Assembly: GCA_003280725.1 (NCBI GenBank)
Contig: QCED01000001.1
Span: 61,900-125,899, forward strand
Reading direction: 5' to 3'
Source of the DNA: Prochlorococcus sp. AG-355-M18
GTDB lineage: Bacteria; Cyanobacteriota; Cyanobacteriia; PCC-6307; Cyanobiaceae
DNA: 64,000 bases
Shown here piece by piece: positions 1-8,687 of this stretch. Under the pieces are notes generated by a model, which had not been told where the DNA came from, searched no databases, and saw nothing but the letters and a program-made list of their open reading frames with translations. Made by a program: the position numbers and the translations under genes. Every line of letters starts with the position of its first letter. The first letter of the stretch is position 1.

Positions 1-247
1 TCATTTCCAATATTCCTGATTCCTTCATAGACTCTTCATCAGTACAATCTACGACTCTAGCTTCAATCGAAGGTTCCAATTGTCTCAAATCATCAATAGC
101 TTTTTCCGAATAATCTGCAGCTAAAACATCTACACCATTATTAATAAGTTCTCTACAAACTGCAGTTCCAAATCTGCCAACGCCGACAACTGCAAAAGTG
201 AGTGCTTCATTTTCTCTCTTTTGAGACCACTGCCACCAATCAGCCAT
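1..247 (-). CDS. ktrA: KtrA/TrkA-type potassium channel regulatory subunit (N-terminal part only)
   Basis: The gene runs off the left edge; 82 residues are visible, starting at the ATG at 247. Near residue 18 there is a Rossmann nucleotide-binding start (VVGVGRFGTAV) followed by an acidic strand end (LAADYSE), as in RCK/KTN domains. Proteins of this family are cytoplasmic rings that bind NAD(H) or adenine nucleotides and gate a KtrB/TrkH membrane subunit. The KtrB gene lies 18 bases upstream on the same strand, so the two are almost certainly one operon and one transporter. The C-terminal RCK_C domain cannot be seen here. The choice between the names ktrA and trkA is a matter of convention. 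Confidence 0.88.
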   Translation of the reverse strand, partial: MADWWQWSQKRENEALTFAVVGVGRFGTAVCRELINNGVDVLAADYSEKAIDDLRQLEPSIEARVVDCTDEESMKESGILEM

Positions 248-265
248 AATTAAATTCAGTCAATC

Positions 266-1669
266 CTAAACATAGAGATCAGCTCTAGGATAGCCAATTC
301 TCTTTTGTCTATCTATTCTACTCTTATAGAGCGCTTGCCAAAGTGCACTTAACAGCAACAGGATCCCAAGTCTTCCCACAAACATACCCACAATAAGAAT
401 AAATTGGCCAAAATGATTTAATTTTACAGTTAAACCAATATCAAAACCAACAGTTGCAAATGCAGATATACAAGTAAAAAGAATTTCCAGAAATGTGAAC
501 GATTCTTTTTTAACAAACGTATTAGTTGTACTTAGCAACATTGCCATTAAAAGAACAAAAAGTAAAGATCCAACTGTAATTCCAACTGCCTTGAGAATAA
601 CTTTGTCTGAAATTACTCTATTGCTAATAATTACATCTTTCTGCCCTCTTAAAGTTGATCTAGTTGCAGCCATTAAAGCAATAAATGTAGTTGTTTTTAT
701 ACCTCCACCAGTACCTCCAGTACTTGCTCCAATAAACATCAGTGTCATTAATAATAAGAGGCCCGTATCTGAGATAGAGTTCAAAGAAATCGGAAAATTT
801 GTAAAGCCTGCAGTTCTTGCACTAACTGTTTCGAAGATAGATGACAATAACCTCTCAAACAAATTCAAATCATTAAAAAATTGACTATTTAGCAAAGATT
901 CAGTAATAAAGAATCCTAATGATCCAAATAATATTAGAGACAAACTTGTCCTAATAACTAGTCTAGAATGAAGACTCAATTTTTTATATGAAAGATTTTT
1001 TTTATTACTCCAAATATCATCTATAACCCTCCATCCCAGTCCACCCATGAAAATGAGAAAAATAAATACAGTATTAACCAAAAAATTTGTTCTATAGTCT
1101 TGAAGACTATTAGACCATAAAGAAAAACCTGCATTGTTATAGGCAGATATACTGTGAAAAATAGAGGACCAAAGTCTTTCCCAATTATTTTGAATATCTA
1201 CAAATCCAAAAGAATATAAAACAATAGCGCCTAAAGATATGATACAAGTTGCAGTTATAGCAATGCTTTGAAAAGTTCGGCCAATACCTCCAACTCCGAA
1301 TTCATCAAGAGTTTTTCCTTTATCTAATCTAGTTCTTAGTTTTGTCCCCTTTACAACGAAACCTTGTAGAAATGTGGTAATAGCCATTAATCCAAGACCA
1401 CCTGATAAAAGCATAAAAGCCAAGAAAACTTGGCCAAAGAAGTTCAAATCAACGCCAATATCTATTATAGTCAAGCCCGTAACGGTTATGGCAGAGGTAG
1501 ATGTAAAAAATGCTTCCCACAAACCAACCTTTGAAGATGAACATAAAGGGGAACTTAAAATTAAAGTTCCAAAGAAAATAATAAACAATCCTGTAACGAT
1601 AGTAAATTGAGGTACAGATAGTTTTCTGTAAGCATCCTTTAACCTGTAAACATTACTTGTGAATTTCAC
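266..1669 (-). CDS. ktrB: Potassium transporter membrane subunit, TrkH/KtrB family
   Basis: This 467-residue, strongly hydrophobic protein is the ion-conducting subunit of a Trk/Ktr potassium uptake system in the plasma membrane. It has the four M1-P-M2 repeats of the superfamily. Four selectivity-filter loops are recognisable: SAITVTGLT, SAYNNAGFS, SARTAGFT and SAFATVGFD, each with the key glycine. Length fits KtrB (about 450 residues) better than TrkH (about 480-490). It lies 4 bases after the SLC13-type carrier and 18 bases before the KtrA-like gene, so all three are probably co-transcribed. In cyanobacteria Ktr systems use the sodium gradient and serve osmotic adaptation; that role is inferred here. 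Confidence 0.92.
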   Translation of the reverse strand: MKFTSNVYRLKDAYRKLSVPQFTIVTGLFIIFFGTLILSSPLCSSSKVGLWEAFFTSTSAITVTGLTIIDIGVDLNFFGQVFLAFMLLSGGLGLMAITTFLQGFVVKGTKLRTRLDKGKTLDEFGVGGIGRTFQSIAITATCIISLGAIVLYSFGFVDIQNNWERLWSSIFHSISAYNNAGFSLWSNSLQDYRTNFLVNTVFIFLIFMGGLGWRVIDDIWSNKKNLSYKKLSLHSRLVIRTSLSLILFGSLGFFITESLLNSQFFNDLNLFERLLSSIFETVSARTAGFTNFPISLNSISDTGLLLLMTLMFIGASTGGTGGGIKTTTFIALMAATRSTLRGQKDVIISNRVISDKVILKAVGITVGSLLFVLLMAMLLSTTNTFVKKESFTFLEILFTCISAFATVGFDIGLTVKLNHFGQFILIVGMFVGRLGILLLLSALWQALYKSRIDRQKRIGYPRADLYV

Positions 1670-1673
1670 GATA

Positions 1674-3482
1674 TTACCCGTAATTTAAAATTATCAATGC
1701 TGGCACAGTAAATGACATTATAAGTGTTAATCCTGCGCCGTATTTTGCTATATCAAAAAATCTATATCTTCCAGGACCATAAACCATTAAATTTGTTTGA
1801 TAACCCATTGGAGTCAAGAAAGATTGACTTGCACCAAATAAAACAAGCATTATTAAAGCGCTTGGTGAAATTTCTAAAACATTTGAGAATTCAATAGCAA
1901 CAGGCAAAATCAAAGCAACCGAAGCAGCATTACTTATAAATTGCGTAAGAATAACTGTAGATACAAAAATTACGACTAGTGCAAAATAAAGAGGCATTCC
2001 GTTAAGGGCAAAGTTTAGATTAACTGCAATTACATCTGCTAATCCAGTTATCTGCATAGCTACACTAAAACACGATAAAGATCCCAGCAATAAAATAACG
2101 TCTAACCTAATTGATTTTTGTATCTCTGCAGGTCTTAAACATCCACAAGCAACCATTGCAATCACTGCCAAAAGAACTGAACCTACTAATGGAATATTAG
2201 AAACCGAAGGCAAAACCACCATTCCTATTGCAATTGCAATCGATATAGGTTTTTTTATCAAAAAAGGTAAGTCATCTTCGAATTGATCTAAAATAAGTAA
2301 ATCATTACTAGCTTGCAAACCTCTTATTGAATCTAGCGGTGCTTGCAATAATAAAACATCTCCAGCCCTTAAAACAGCTTGGCCTAATCTCTCCTGAACA
2401 GTTTGCTGGCCTCTTCTTAATGCTAAAACTGTTGCATTATGACGCTGCCTAAATCTTAATTCTCTCAAACTTGCACCGGCTAAAGTTGAACCAGCTGGTA
2501 ACAAGGCTTCAAAGGTCTTAGTACCTTCATCATCTGAGAAAACATTAGCCCCATCAAATGATGTTTTGTTTTCTCCTAACAGAATAGTATGTTCCTGCTG
2601 TAGCCTAAATAAGTCTGCCCTTGTAACGCGGATTATTAATCTATCATTCGGTTCAATCTTTCTATCAGCCAAAGGAGGAAGAATAACTTTTCCATTTCGT
2701 TGCAATTCCAGAACATCAACGTCAAATCGTCTTTGCAATCTACTATTTCTGACAGATTGTCCAACTAATTCTGAAGTAGAGGGAATAGTAACTTCAGTAA
2801 AATATATATTCATATCACCATTTTTAATAAACTCCTTATCTCTCCCTCTATCTGGTAAAAGCATGTCAGACACAAGAATCATATAGGTTGTACCTATCAG
2901 CCATACAGGAATTCCAATTGAAGTCAAACTAAATAATTCCAAACCTCCGTAACCTAATTGTTGACTTATATCACTTACAAGAAGATTTACTGAGCTACCT
3001 AATAATGTCAGAGTTCCACCGAGTAAAGTAGCAAAAGAAAGAGGTAATAAAACTTTTGATGGTGATATATTTCTTCGCTCGCACCAACTTTCAATTAAAG
3101 GTAACAAAGATGCTACTACTGGAGTATTAGGTACAATTCCAGATATTGGAGCAATCAAAAAAGCTATTAAAGTAATTAATTTCCTTGGAGTTCGAATACT
3201 TTGAGAAGAAATCAATTCTCTTACTCTGTCTAAGGCACCACTTTTAAATAATGCTGAGGAAACTGCAAATAAACCCATAAGGGTAATTAAAGAAGGGCTA
3301 CCAAATCCAGCTAAAGCTTTTTCAGGAGAAAGAACCCCAGTAGATATAAATATTCCGACACATAACAAACCAGTCAATTCAGGTGCAATAGTATTTCTAA
3401 TAAACAATATTATTGACATTATTAAAACAACTACCGTTATAAACGCATCAAAATTATTACTAACTACTGCAATTAAATTCAT
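1674..3482 (-). CDS. SLC13/DASS-type anion transporter with two RCK_C (TrkA_C) domains
   Basis: This 602-residue membrane protein has hydrophobic halves at about 1-210 and 400-602, separated by a soluble insert at about 213-395. The insert holds two TrkA-C-like modules (one around VGQSVRNSRLQRRF, one around AGASLRELRFRQRHNA). That domain order is typical of bacterial SLC13/CitT-family carriers annotated as sodium/sulfate or divalent-anion symporters. The substrate cannot be read from sequence; sulfate is possible, since cysH lies 1.3 kb away, but this is only inference. It is the first gene of the run leading into KtrB and KtrA, which links it to ion homeostasis. Confidence 0.85.
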   Translation of the reverse strand: MNLIAVVSNNFDAFITVVVLIMSIILFIRNTIAPELTGLLCVGIFISTGVLSPEKALAGFGSPSLITLMGLFAVSSALFKSGALDRVRELISSQSIRTPRKLITLIAFLIAPISGIVPNTPVVASLLPLIESWCERRNISPSKVLLPLSFATLLGGTLTLLGSSVNLLVSDISQQLGYGGLELFSLTSIGIPVWLIGTTYMILVSDMLLPDRGRDKEFIKNGDMNIYFTEVTIPSTSELVGQSVRNSRLQRRFDVDVLELQRNGKVILPPLADRKIEPNDRLIIRVTRADLFRLQQEHTILLGENKTSFDGANVFSDDEGTKTFEALLPAGSTLAGASLRELRFRQRHNATVLALRRGQQTVQERLGQAVLRAGDVLLLQAPLDSIRGLQASNDLLILDQFEDDLPFLIKKPISIAIAIGMVVLPSVSNIPLVGSVLLAVIAMVACGCLRPAEIQKSIRLDVILLLGSLSCFSVAMQITGLADVIAVNLNFALNGMPLYFALVVIFVSTVILTQFISNAASVALILPVAIEFSNVLEISPSALIMLVLFGASQSFLTPMGYQTNLMVYGPGRYRFFDIAKYGAGLTLIMSFTVPALIILNYG

Positions 3483-3531
3483 ACAAAACTTATTTAACTC
3501 AATATACCCAAAAACAATATTTCAAAAAAGT

Positions 3532-4725
3532 TTAATTCGAATAATCTTTTTTAAGAAACTTTTTAAAAATAGATTTTTTTTGGAATATCCATGAAGATGC
3601 AGATTTTAAGCTTTCTGTAATATCAGGCAACTTGGAAGCATATATAAGTCTTCTTGCCTCAAAAGCCAATTTCCCAGATAAAGTAACCCCAAGCCCAGAA
3701 ATTGAAGCTTCGCCTATTCCTAAGCTAATCATTTCACCGTTGTCTTGAAATTCAAAGGGTAAAGGATCTTTTCCTTGAATTAAAAGTTCTAAATTATTAG
3801 CAAGATGATTTCCTTCCTGCATAGCGACCTGAGCAGTTATAGGTAAATCTTCCATTCCTTCAATAACTGAAATATCACCAATAGCAAAACAGTTTTTATA
3901 GTTTTCTATTTGCAAATTATTATTAACTAAAATTCGTCCAAATTTTTTTGTTATTTGATCAGTTTCTAAGTAAGACAAATTAGGTTTAACACCTGCTGTC
4001 CAAATAACAATATCTTTATCATAGGAAGTTATTCCAACCTCACTAGAAATAGTAATTTTAGTTTCTGAGACTTCTTTAACTGTGGAATTTAAAAGAACTT
4101 TGATTTTTCTTTTGTCTAATGCCTTCTCTGCTTGTTCTCTATTAAAAATTTTGTTTTTATTTAGGATTTCGTTTGATTTTTCTATTACATTAATTTCAAA
4201 TTGGTCTCTAAATATATCTTTAATTTTGCATGCCAACTCGATACCAGAGGGACCACCCCCAACTATAAATAATTTTTTATGCAACGAAGTATCTTGTGAT
4301 TGTTTTAAAAAAGAATTTAATTTATTTAAATCGTGAACATCATTAAAAAAATAACAATTTTCATCTACACCTTTTATAAAAAAACTATTTGGTATAGATC
4401 CTGTACAGATGACGAGATATTGATAACTTAATTTTAATTCATCACTAAATTCAAGAATATTTTCTTTGAAGGAAATCTTGGTTAAACAATTTCTTAAAAA
4501 AGTAATACCCGCATCAGAAAAAATATTTGCAAATTTTGGGGTGGCTTCCCAACTTCTTATCTCTTCACTTAAAACTTCGTACATTAAAGGTTTAAATATA
4601 AAGTTAGTTTCAGAATCAACCACAAGAATCGGTAAAGAAGGATTAAGATTCTTTAAATTCAAAGCAAATGTCATACCTGCAAAACCCGCTCCAACTATTA
4701 CTATTGGTTTTTGTAATGATTTCAT
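3532..4725 (-). CDS. Type 2 NAD(P)H dehydrogenase (NDH-2), single-subunit
   Basis: This 397-residue flavoprotein oxidises NAD(P)H and passes electrons to quinone without pumping protons; it sits peripherally on a membrane. The N-terminal FAD-binding fingerprint VGAGFAGMTFA is at about residues 11-21. The second, NAD-binding Rossmann fingerprint IVGGGPSGIELA is at about 154-165. A conserved acidic FAD-contact block (NCFAIGDIS) follows in the C-terminal half. The very basic, lysine-rich C-terminal tail may help membrane attachment. The gene is divergent from cysH with 95 bases between the starts. Cyanobacteria often have several NDH-2 paralogues thought to sense redox state; which one this is cannot be told. 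Confidence 0.85.
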   Translation of the reverse strand: MKSLQKPIVIVGAGFAGMTFALNLKNLNPSLPILVVDSETNFIFKPLMYEVLSEEIRSWEATPKFANIFSDAGITFLRNCLTKISFKENILEFSDELKLSYQYLVICTGSIPNSFFIKGVDENCYFFNDVHDLNKLNSFLKQSQDTSLHKKLFIVGGGPSGIELACKIKDIFRDQFEINVIEKSNEILNKNKIFNREQAEKALDKRKIKVLLNSTVKEVSETKITISSEVGITSYDKDIVIWTAGVKPNLSYLETDQITKKFGRILVNNNLQIENYKNCFAIGDISVIEGMEDLPITAQVAMQEGNHLANNLELLIQGKDPLPFEFQDNGEMISLGIGEASISGLGVTLSGKLAFEARRLIYASKLPDITESLKSASSWIFQKKSIFKKFLKKDYSN

Positions 4726-4820
4726 TAGAGAAATATTGTTATGCGTAAATGTATTATTAAACTATACGAATAATTTTTAAATTGAGCGAAATAAAATTAA
4801 ACTCATAATCAAACTGAAGA

Positions 4821-5543
4821 ATGATTGAAAAAATTCACAAAGATATCAAAACTAACTTGAGGAAATATAATCAAGATCTTGTAGATATGAAGCCTCAAGA
4901 AATGCTTACATGGGGTTATGAAAAGTTTGATAAACAATTTGCTATTACAACAAGTTTTGGTATACAGTCATCAGTCCTTTTAAATATGATCAGCAAATTA
5001 TCTCTACAAAAAAAAATCAAAATATTTTGGATAGATACAGGTTACCTTCCCCAAGAAACATACAATTACGCTGAAAAGCTTATTGATAGTTTATCCTTAG
5101 AAGTTGAAGTTCTGCAAAGTGAATTATCTCCAGCAAGAATGGAGGCCAAATACGGAAAACTTTGGGAAACAAAAAAAGAGAGTGATTTAGATAAGTATCA
5201 TGAATTGAGAAAGATAAAACCTTTAGAAAATGGTCTAGAAAAATATGATATTTCCTGCTGGGCAAGCGGTGTTAGATCAAGTCAAACAGAAAATAGAAAC
5301 AAAATGAAATTCATAGACATAATTCGTCAAAGGCTCTCTTTAAGACCTTTATTAAATTGGACAAATAAAGATATTTTTTATTATATGGAAGAGAATAATT
5401 TACCTGCCCATCCACTTTTTATCAAAGGTTATTCTTCTGTAGGAGATTGGCATTCAAGTAGTCCCGATGGTATGGAAACAAAAGGCAGAGATACAAGATT
5501 TGGAGGAATTAAACAAGAATGTGGAATTCACACTAATAATTAA
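4821..5543 (+). CDS. cysH: Phosphoadenylylsulfate (PAPS) reductase
   Basis: CysH reduces activated sulfate to sulfite in assimilatory sulfate reduction, using thioredoxin. The 240-residue protein has the nucleotide-binding loop TTSFGIQSSV near residue 43 and the C-terminal catalytic motif KQECGIHTNN. The paired cysteine motifs (CC and CxxC) that bind the 4Fe-4S cluster in APS reductases are absent; only single cysteines are seen around SCWASGVR. It is therefore more likely a cluster-free PAPS reductase. The start ATG at 4821 is preceded by a purine-rich stretch. coaX follows after 15 bases on the same strand, so the pair is probably co-transcribed. Confidence 0.92.
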   Translation: MIEKIHKDIKTNLRKYNQDLVDMKPQEMLTWGYEKFDKQFAITTSFGIQSSVLLNMISKLSLQKKIKIFWIDTGYLPQETYNYAEKLIDSLSLEVEVLQSELSPARMEAKYGKLWETKKESDLDKYHELRKIKPLENGLEKYDISCWASGVRSSQTENRNKMKFIDIIRQRLSLRPLLNWTNKDIFYYMEENNLPAHPLFIKGYSSVGDWHSSSPDGMETKGRDTRFGGIKQECGIHTNN

Positions 5544-5558
5544 ATTGATCATAGAACA

Positions 5559-6248
5559 ATGGTCTCAGAAATAAATTTTTTATTTGTAGGCAATAGTAGG
5601 CATCATTGGGCTCAATATTCTAAAAATCAATCTAAATTCTTCCATACCAAAAAAGAGCAAAAAGTACCCGAAAATATAGATCTTGATCAATTAATTTGGG
5701 CTTCTGTAGGAAAACTTCCAAATTTTTTGCTGAGAAAAGAAAATGAAATACAAACTAAAGATATCCAATTATCAAATCTTCCTGATTATTTTGGGGTTGA
5801 TAGAGCTCTTGCCTGTATTGCAGCTCTTAAAATTATTGAAAACCCTTTCAAAAAAGATTTGCTAATTGCAGATTTTGGAACAATATTATCAATAACAAAA
5901 TTAAATTCAAATGGATCTATTATTGGAGGTCAACTTCTTCCAGGTTTTCTAACACAATTAAAATCAATGGAACAAAATACAAAAAATCTTAAAGCTCCCA
6001 AAAAATATGATATTCCTATCAAAGATTTTTTAATTAATACAGAAGAAGCAATCTTAAAAGGAATAATCAACTCTCTTACTGGCGTGATTAATAGTTTATT
6101 TAATCCCGAAAAGGATATTTTAATAATTTGTGGGGGAGACTCTCAATTAATCACAAAATCTCTAAAAATTAAAAAAGAAAATATTATCAATGCTCCTAAT
6201 TTAGTTATGGAGGGGATGATTATTCACCACCTGTCCATAAAAAATTAG
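5559..6248 (+). CDS. coaX: Type III pantothenate kinase
   Basis: CoaX phosphorylates pantothenate, the first step of coenzyme A synthesis. At 229 residues it is slightly short for the family (about 250). The N-terminal phosphate-binding region FVGNSRHHW, the middle DFGTILSITKLNSNGSIIGG and the following LLPGF block match the ASKHA-fold type III enzyme. The last step of the same pathway (coaE) is elsewhere in the window. Its stop codon overlaps that of the convergent peroxiredoxin gene in a shared TTAG tetranucleotide, so no terminator fits between them. Confidence 0.88.
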   Translation: MVSEINFLFVGNSRHHWAQYSKNQSKFFHTKKEQKVPENIDLDQLIWASVGKLPNFLLRKENEIQTKDIQLSNLPDYFGVDRALACIAALKIIENPFKKDLLIADFGTILSITKLNSNGSIIGGQLLPGFLTQLKSMEQNTKNLKAPKKYDIPIKDFLINTEEAILKGIINSLTGVINSLFNPEKDILIICGGDSQLITKSLKIKKENIINAPNLVMEGMIIHHLSIKN

Positions 6249-6712
6249 CTTAACCCAAGGTCTGCAATTATATGATCAGCCATTATTGCTGCTTTTACCT
6301 TTAAGTAAATTTTTTCGATGTTACCTTCAGTATCAATTAAAAAAGTATTTCTCATCATTCCCATATATTCTTTTCCCATAAATTTTTTCAGTCCATAGCT
6401 ATCGTAATCAGAAGAAACTTTGAAAGGTTCAGGATCAGTTAAAAGAATAAAAGGTAAATTAAATTTTTCTATAAACTTCTGATGAGAGGATGCATTATCT
6501 TTACTAATACCTAGCACAACAATATTATTTTTTTGGAGTAAATCCCAATTCTCTTTAAAATTACATGCTTCTTTAGTACATCCTGGAGTATTATCTTTTG
6601 GATAAAAATATAGTATTATTTTTTTACCTTTAAAATCACTAAGAGAAACTTCTTTCTCAAAAGAATCTTTTAATTTAAATTCTGGTGCTTTGTCGCCAAC
6701 CTTAAGAGCCAT
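6245..6712 (-). CDS. bcp: Peroxiredoxin Q / bacterioferritin comigratory protein (BCP)
   Basis: This thiol peroxidase reduces hydrogen peroxide and organic hydroperoxides with electrons from thioredoxin. The ORF track extends it to 6748, but the family begins at MALKVGDKAPEF, so I place the start at 6712 (155 residues). The active-site block DNTPGCTKEACNF contains the peroxidatic cysteine and, five residues later, the resolving cysteine of the atypical 2-Cys BCP type. The start overlaps by one base the TTG proposed for the divergent phosphopantetheinyl transferase, so the two promoters must lie inside the opposite genes. Confidence 0.93.
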   Translation of the reverse strand: MALKVGDKAPEFKLKDSFEKEVSLSDFKGKKIILYFYPKDNTPGCTKEACNFKENWDLLQKNNIVVLGISKDNASSHQKFIEKFNLPFILLTDPEPFKVSSDYDSYGLKKFMGKEYMGMMRNTFLIDTEGNIEKIYLKVKAAIMADHIIADLGLS

Positions 6713-7368
6713 TGAAATTATTAAATGAGTATGAATATAAAATACCAAAAATTTGGTTTTATGAGATTAAAGGTGTGCAAGATGTCGCAACTATAGAAGA
6801 AATTAAAACTGCAAAAAACTTAACAAATTCAAGATCAAAGATTTTCTTAGAAACAAGAGCTTATTTGCGCCAATCACTTTCAACACTTTTTGATTTAGAC
6901 CCCCTAGAAATTCCAATTAATGCTCAACCTGGAGAACCTCCAATTTTACCCTCTGGGATGGGAAATATCAGTTTAAGTCATTGTAAAGATGCCATTACTA
7001 TAGTCTGGCATAAAGACAAAATAGGAGTTGATATTGAGAGAACAGATAGAGATTTTAACCATATAAAATTTGCAAAAAAATATTTTTTTCATACCAATAA
7101 ATCAAATCATAATAATTATTTAACAAAAAATATGATATTAAATCAATGGTGTGCTGTTGAAGCAGCTATAAAATGGGATCATGGAAAAATAGCTAAAGAC
7201 ATTAAATATTGGGAATTTTTTGAAAAGCCTAAAGAGTTAATTCATAAGAAGAAAAATATACATTTAAATTATTCACAGGTTAACTTCCATAATTGGACTA
7301 TCGCTTTAGCCTACGCAGAAAGAACTTCTTTTAATCCTGAGATTATTTGTTGTTCGAAAAATTTTTAA
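6712..7368 (+). CDS. 4'-phosphopantetheinyl transferase (Sfp/HetI-type)
   Basis: The enzyme transfers phosphopantetheine from CoA to a carrier protein serine, activating acyl carrier proteins. The 218-residue protein has the metal-binding motif GVDIER (Asp107, Glu109). The second motif is WCAVEAAIK instead of the usual (W/F)xxKExxxK, so the first lysine is replaced by Val149 while Glu150 and Lys154 remain. ISLSHCKD matches the SHS-type motif in front. The first in-frame start is TTG at 6712; ATGs just downstream are out of frame. Picocyanobacteria usually have one such enzyme, which then must serve fatty acid ACP; that is inference. Confidence 0.82.
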   Translation: MKLLNEYEYKIPKIWFYEIKGVQDVATIEEIKTAKNLTNSRSKIFLETRAYLRQSLSTLFDLDPLEIPINAQPGEPPILPSGMGNISLSHCKDAITIVWHKDKIGVDIERTDRDFNHIKFAKKYFFHTNKSNHNNYLTKNMILNQWCAVEAAIKWDHGKIAKDIKYWEFFEKPKELIHKKKNIHLNYSQVNFHNWTIALAYAERTSFNPEIICCSKNF

Positions 7369-8654
7369 TTTTCTTTTCTTCTAAGCAGTTCTTCATATTG
7401 AGTTTTTTCCCATCCATTATTATTTGGTTCCCATATTTTTAAACCTCTTAAAGATTTAGGAAGATATTCTTGTACGACCCAATTACCTGGATAATTATGA
7501 GGATTTACATAACTATTAGAATTATTTTTTAAATGAAGTGGAACATCAAAAGCATTGGTAGATTTGATTGTTTCAATTGCTTTAAAAATACTTTTCGTAC
7601 TATTACTTTTGGGAGAAATAGCTAAATATAAAGAAGCCTGCGTTAAAAAATATAATCCTTCTGGAAAACCAACTCTATCAAAAGCATCACAACAGGATTG
7701 TACAACTACTATGGCATTAGGATCAGCTATTCCAATATCTTCACTGGCAGATATAAGTAGTCTTCTAAAAATAAAATTAGGATCCTCACCAGCCTCCAGC
7801 ATATTCGCAAGCCAGAATAAAGTTGCATCTGGATCAGAACCTCTTATGGATTTAATAAAGGCACTTATTACATCGTAGTGATTTTGACCATTTTTATCGT
7901 AAACAATATTTTTCTTTTGTAGTGCATCCTCTGCTATTGAAAGATTAATGTTGATTTCTTTAGCATCATTTTCAGCAGTTGTCTCTATCGCCATCTCTAA
8001 CGCATTGATTAATGTCCTTGCATCTCCGCCAGAAAATTTAATTAAATGACTTATAGCATCTTGAGTTAAATAAACCTTTTTTGAATCTTTTTGTTTTGAA
8101 TAGTGAGTAATGACTTTTTGTATTATTTTCTGCAAATCATTTTCTGACAAAGGAAGTAATGTGAAAATACGAGACCTGCTAACAAGCGCTTTATTAACAG
8201 CAAAGAAAGGGTTTTCAGTTGTAGCACCAATAAAAGTTATAGTTCCATTTTCTATTGAAGGTAATAAAGCATCTTGCTGAACTGATGTGAATCTATGAAC
8301 CTCATCGATAAATAAAATAGTTTTTCTTTTTGAATTTATTAATCTATCTTTTGCATTAGCGATTTCATTTCTTAATTCTTTAACACTTGATAATACTGCA
8401 TTTAACTTAATTAATTTTGACCGCGTATTAAAAGAAATAATTTCAATTAGAGTAGTTTTGCCAACACCCGGAGGGCCAGAAAAAATAAAATTACTTATCT
8501 TATCGTTTAATATTGCACTTCTTAAGAGCGAATTCTCATTCAGGATTGGTTGTTGACCAAAAAAATCCTCCAAATTCTTTGGTCTTAATTTATCTGCCAA
8601 AGGTGCATTGTTTTCTATTTGAGAATAATTAGTAAATAAATTTTCTGAATGCAT
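7365..8654 (-). CDS. rarA: RarA/MgsA-type AAA+ ATPase (replication-associated recombination protein A)
   Basis: RarA is a clamp-loader-like AAA+ ATPase that acts at stalled replication forks. The 429-residue sequence opens with PLADKLRPKNLEDFFGQ, typical of the family. Walker A GPPGVGKTT is near residue 60, Walker B LFIDEVHRF near 115, sensor 1 GATTENP near 140 and an arginine-finger region VSRSRIF after it. The C-terminal MgsA domain includes EDIGIADPNA and the ending block NPHNYPGNWV. It has standard stand-alone length with no extra C-terminal domain. The stop overlaps the convergent phosphopantetheinyl transferase by the palindrome TTAA. Confidence 0.9.
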   Translation of the reverse strand: MHSENLFTNYSQIENNAPLADKLRPKNLEDFFGQQPILNENSLLRSAILNDKISNFIFSGPPGVGKTTLIEIISFNTRSKLIKLNAVLSSVKELRNEIANAKDRLINSKRKTILFIDEVHRFTSVQQDALLPSIENGTITFIGATTENPFFAVNKALVSRSRIFTLLPLSENDLQKIIQKVITHYSKQKDSKKVYLTQDAISHLIKFSGGDARTLINALEMAIETTAENDAKEININLSIAEDALQKKNIVYDKNGQNHYDVISAFIKSIRGSDPDATLFWLANMLEAGEDPNFIFRRLLISASEDIGIADPNAIVVVQSCCDAFDRVGFPEGLYFLTQASLYLAISPKSNSTKSIFKAIETIKSTNAFDVPLHLKNNSNSYVNPHNYPGNWVVQEYLPKSLRGLKIWEPNNNGWEKTQYEELLRRKEN

Positions 8655-8687
8655 TTAAATAAAATCAAAAAATCATTACTTTCAATT

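Noticed and set aside
495-884. 129-codon plus-strand ORF
   Set aside because: It is a shadow of ktrB, whose motifs and length are clear.
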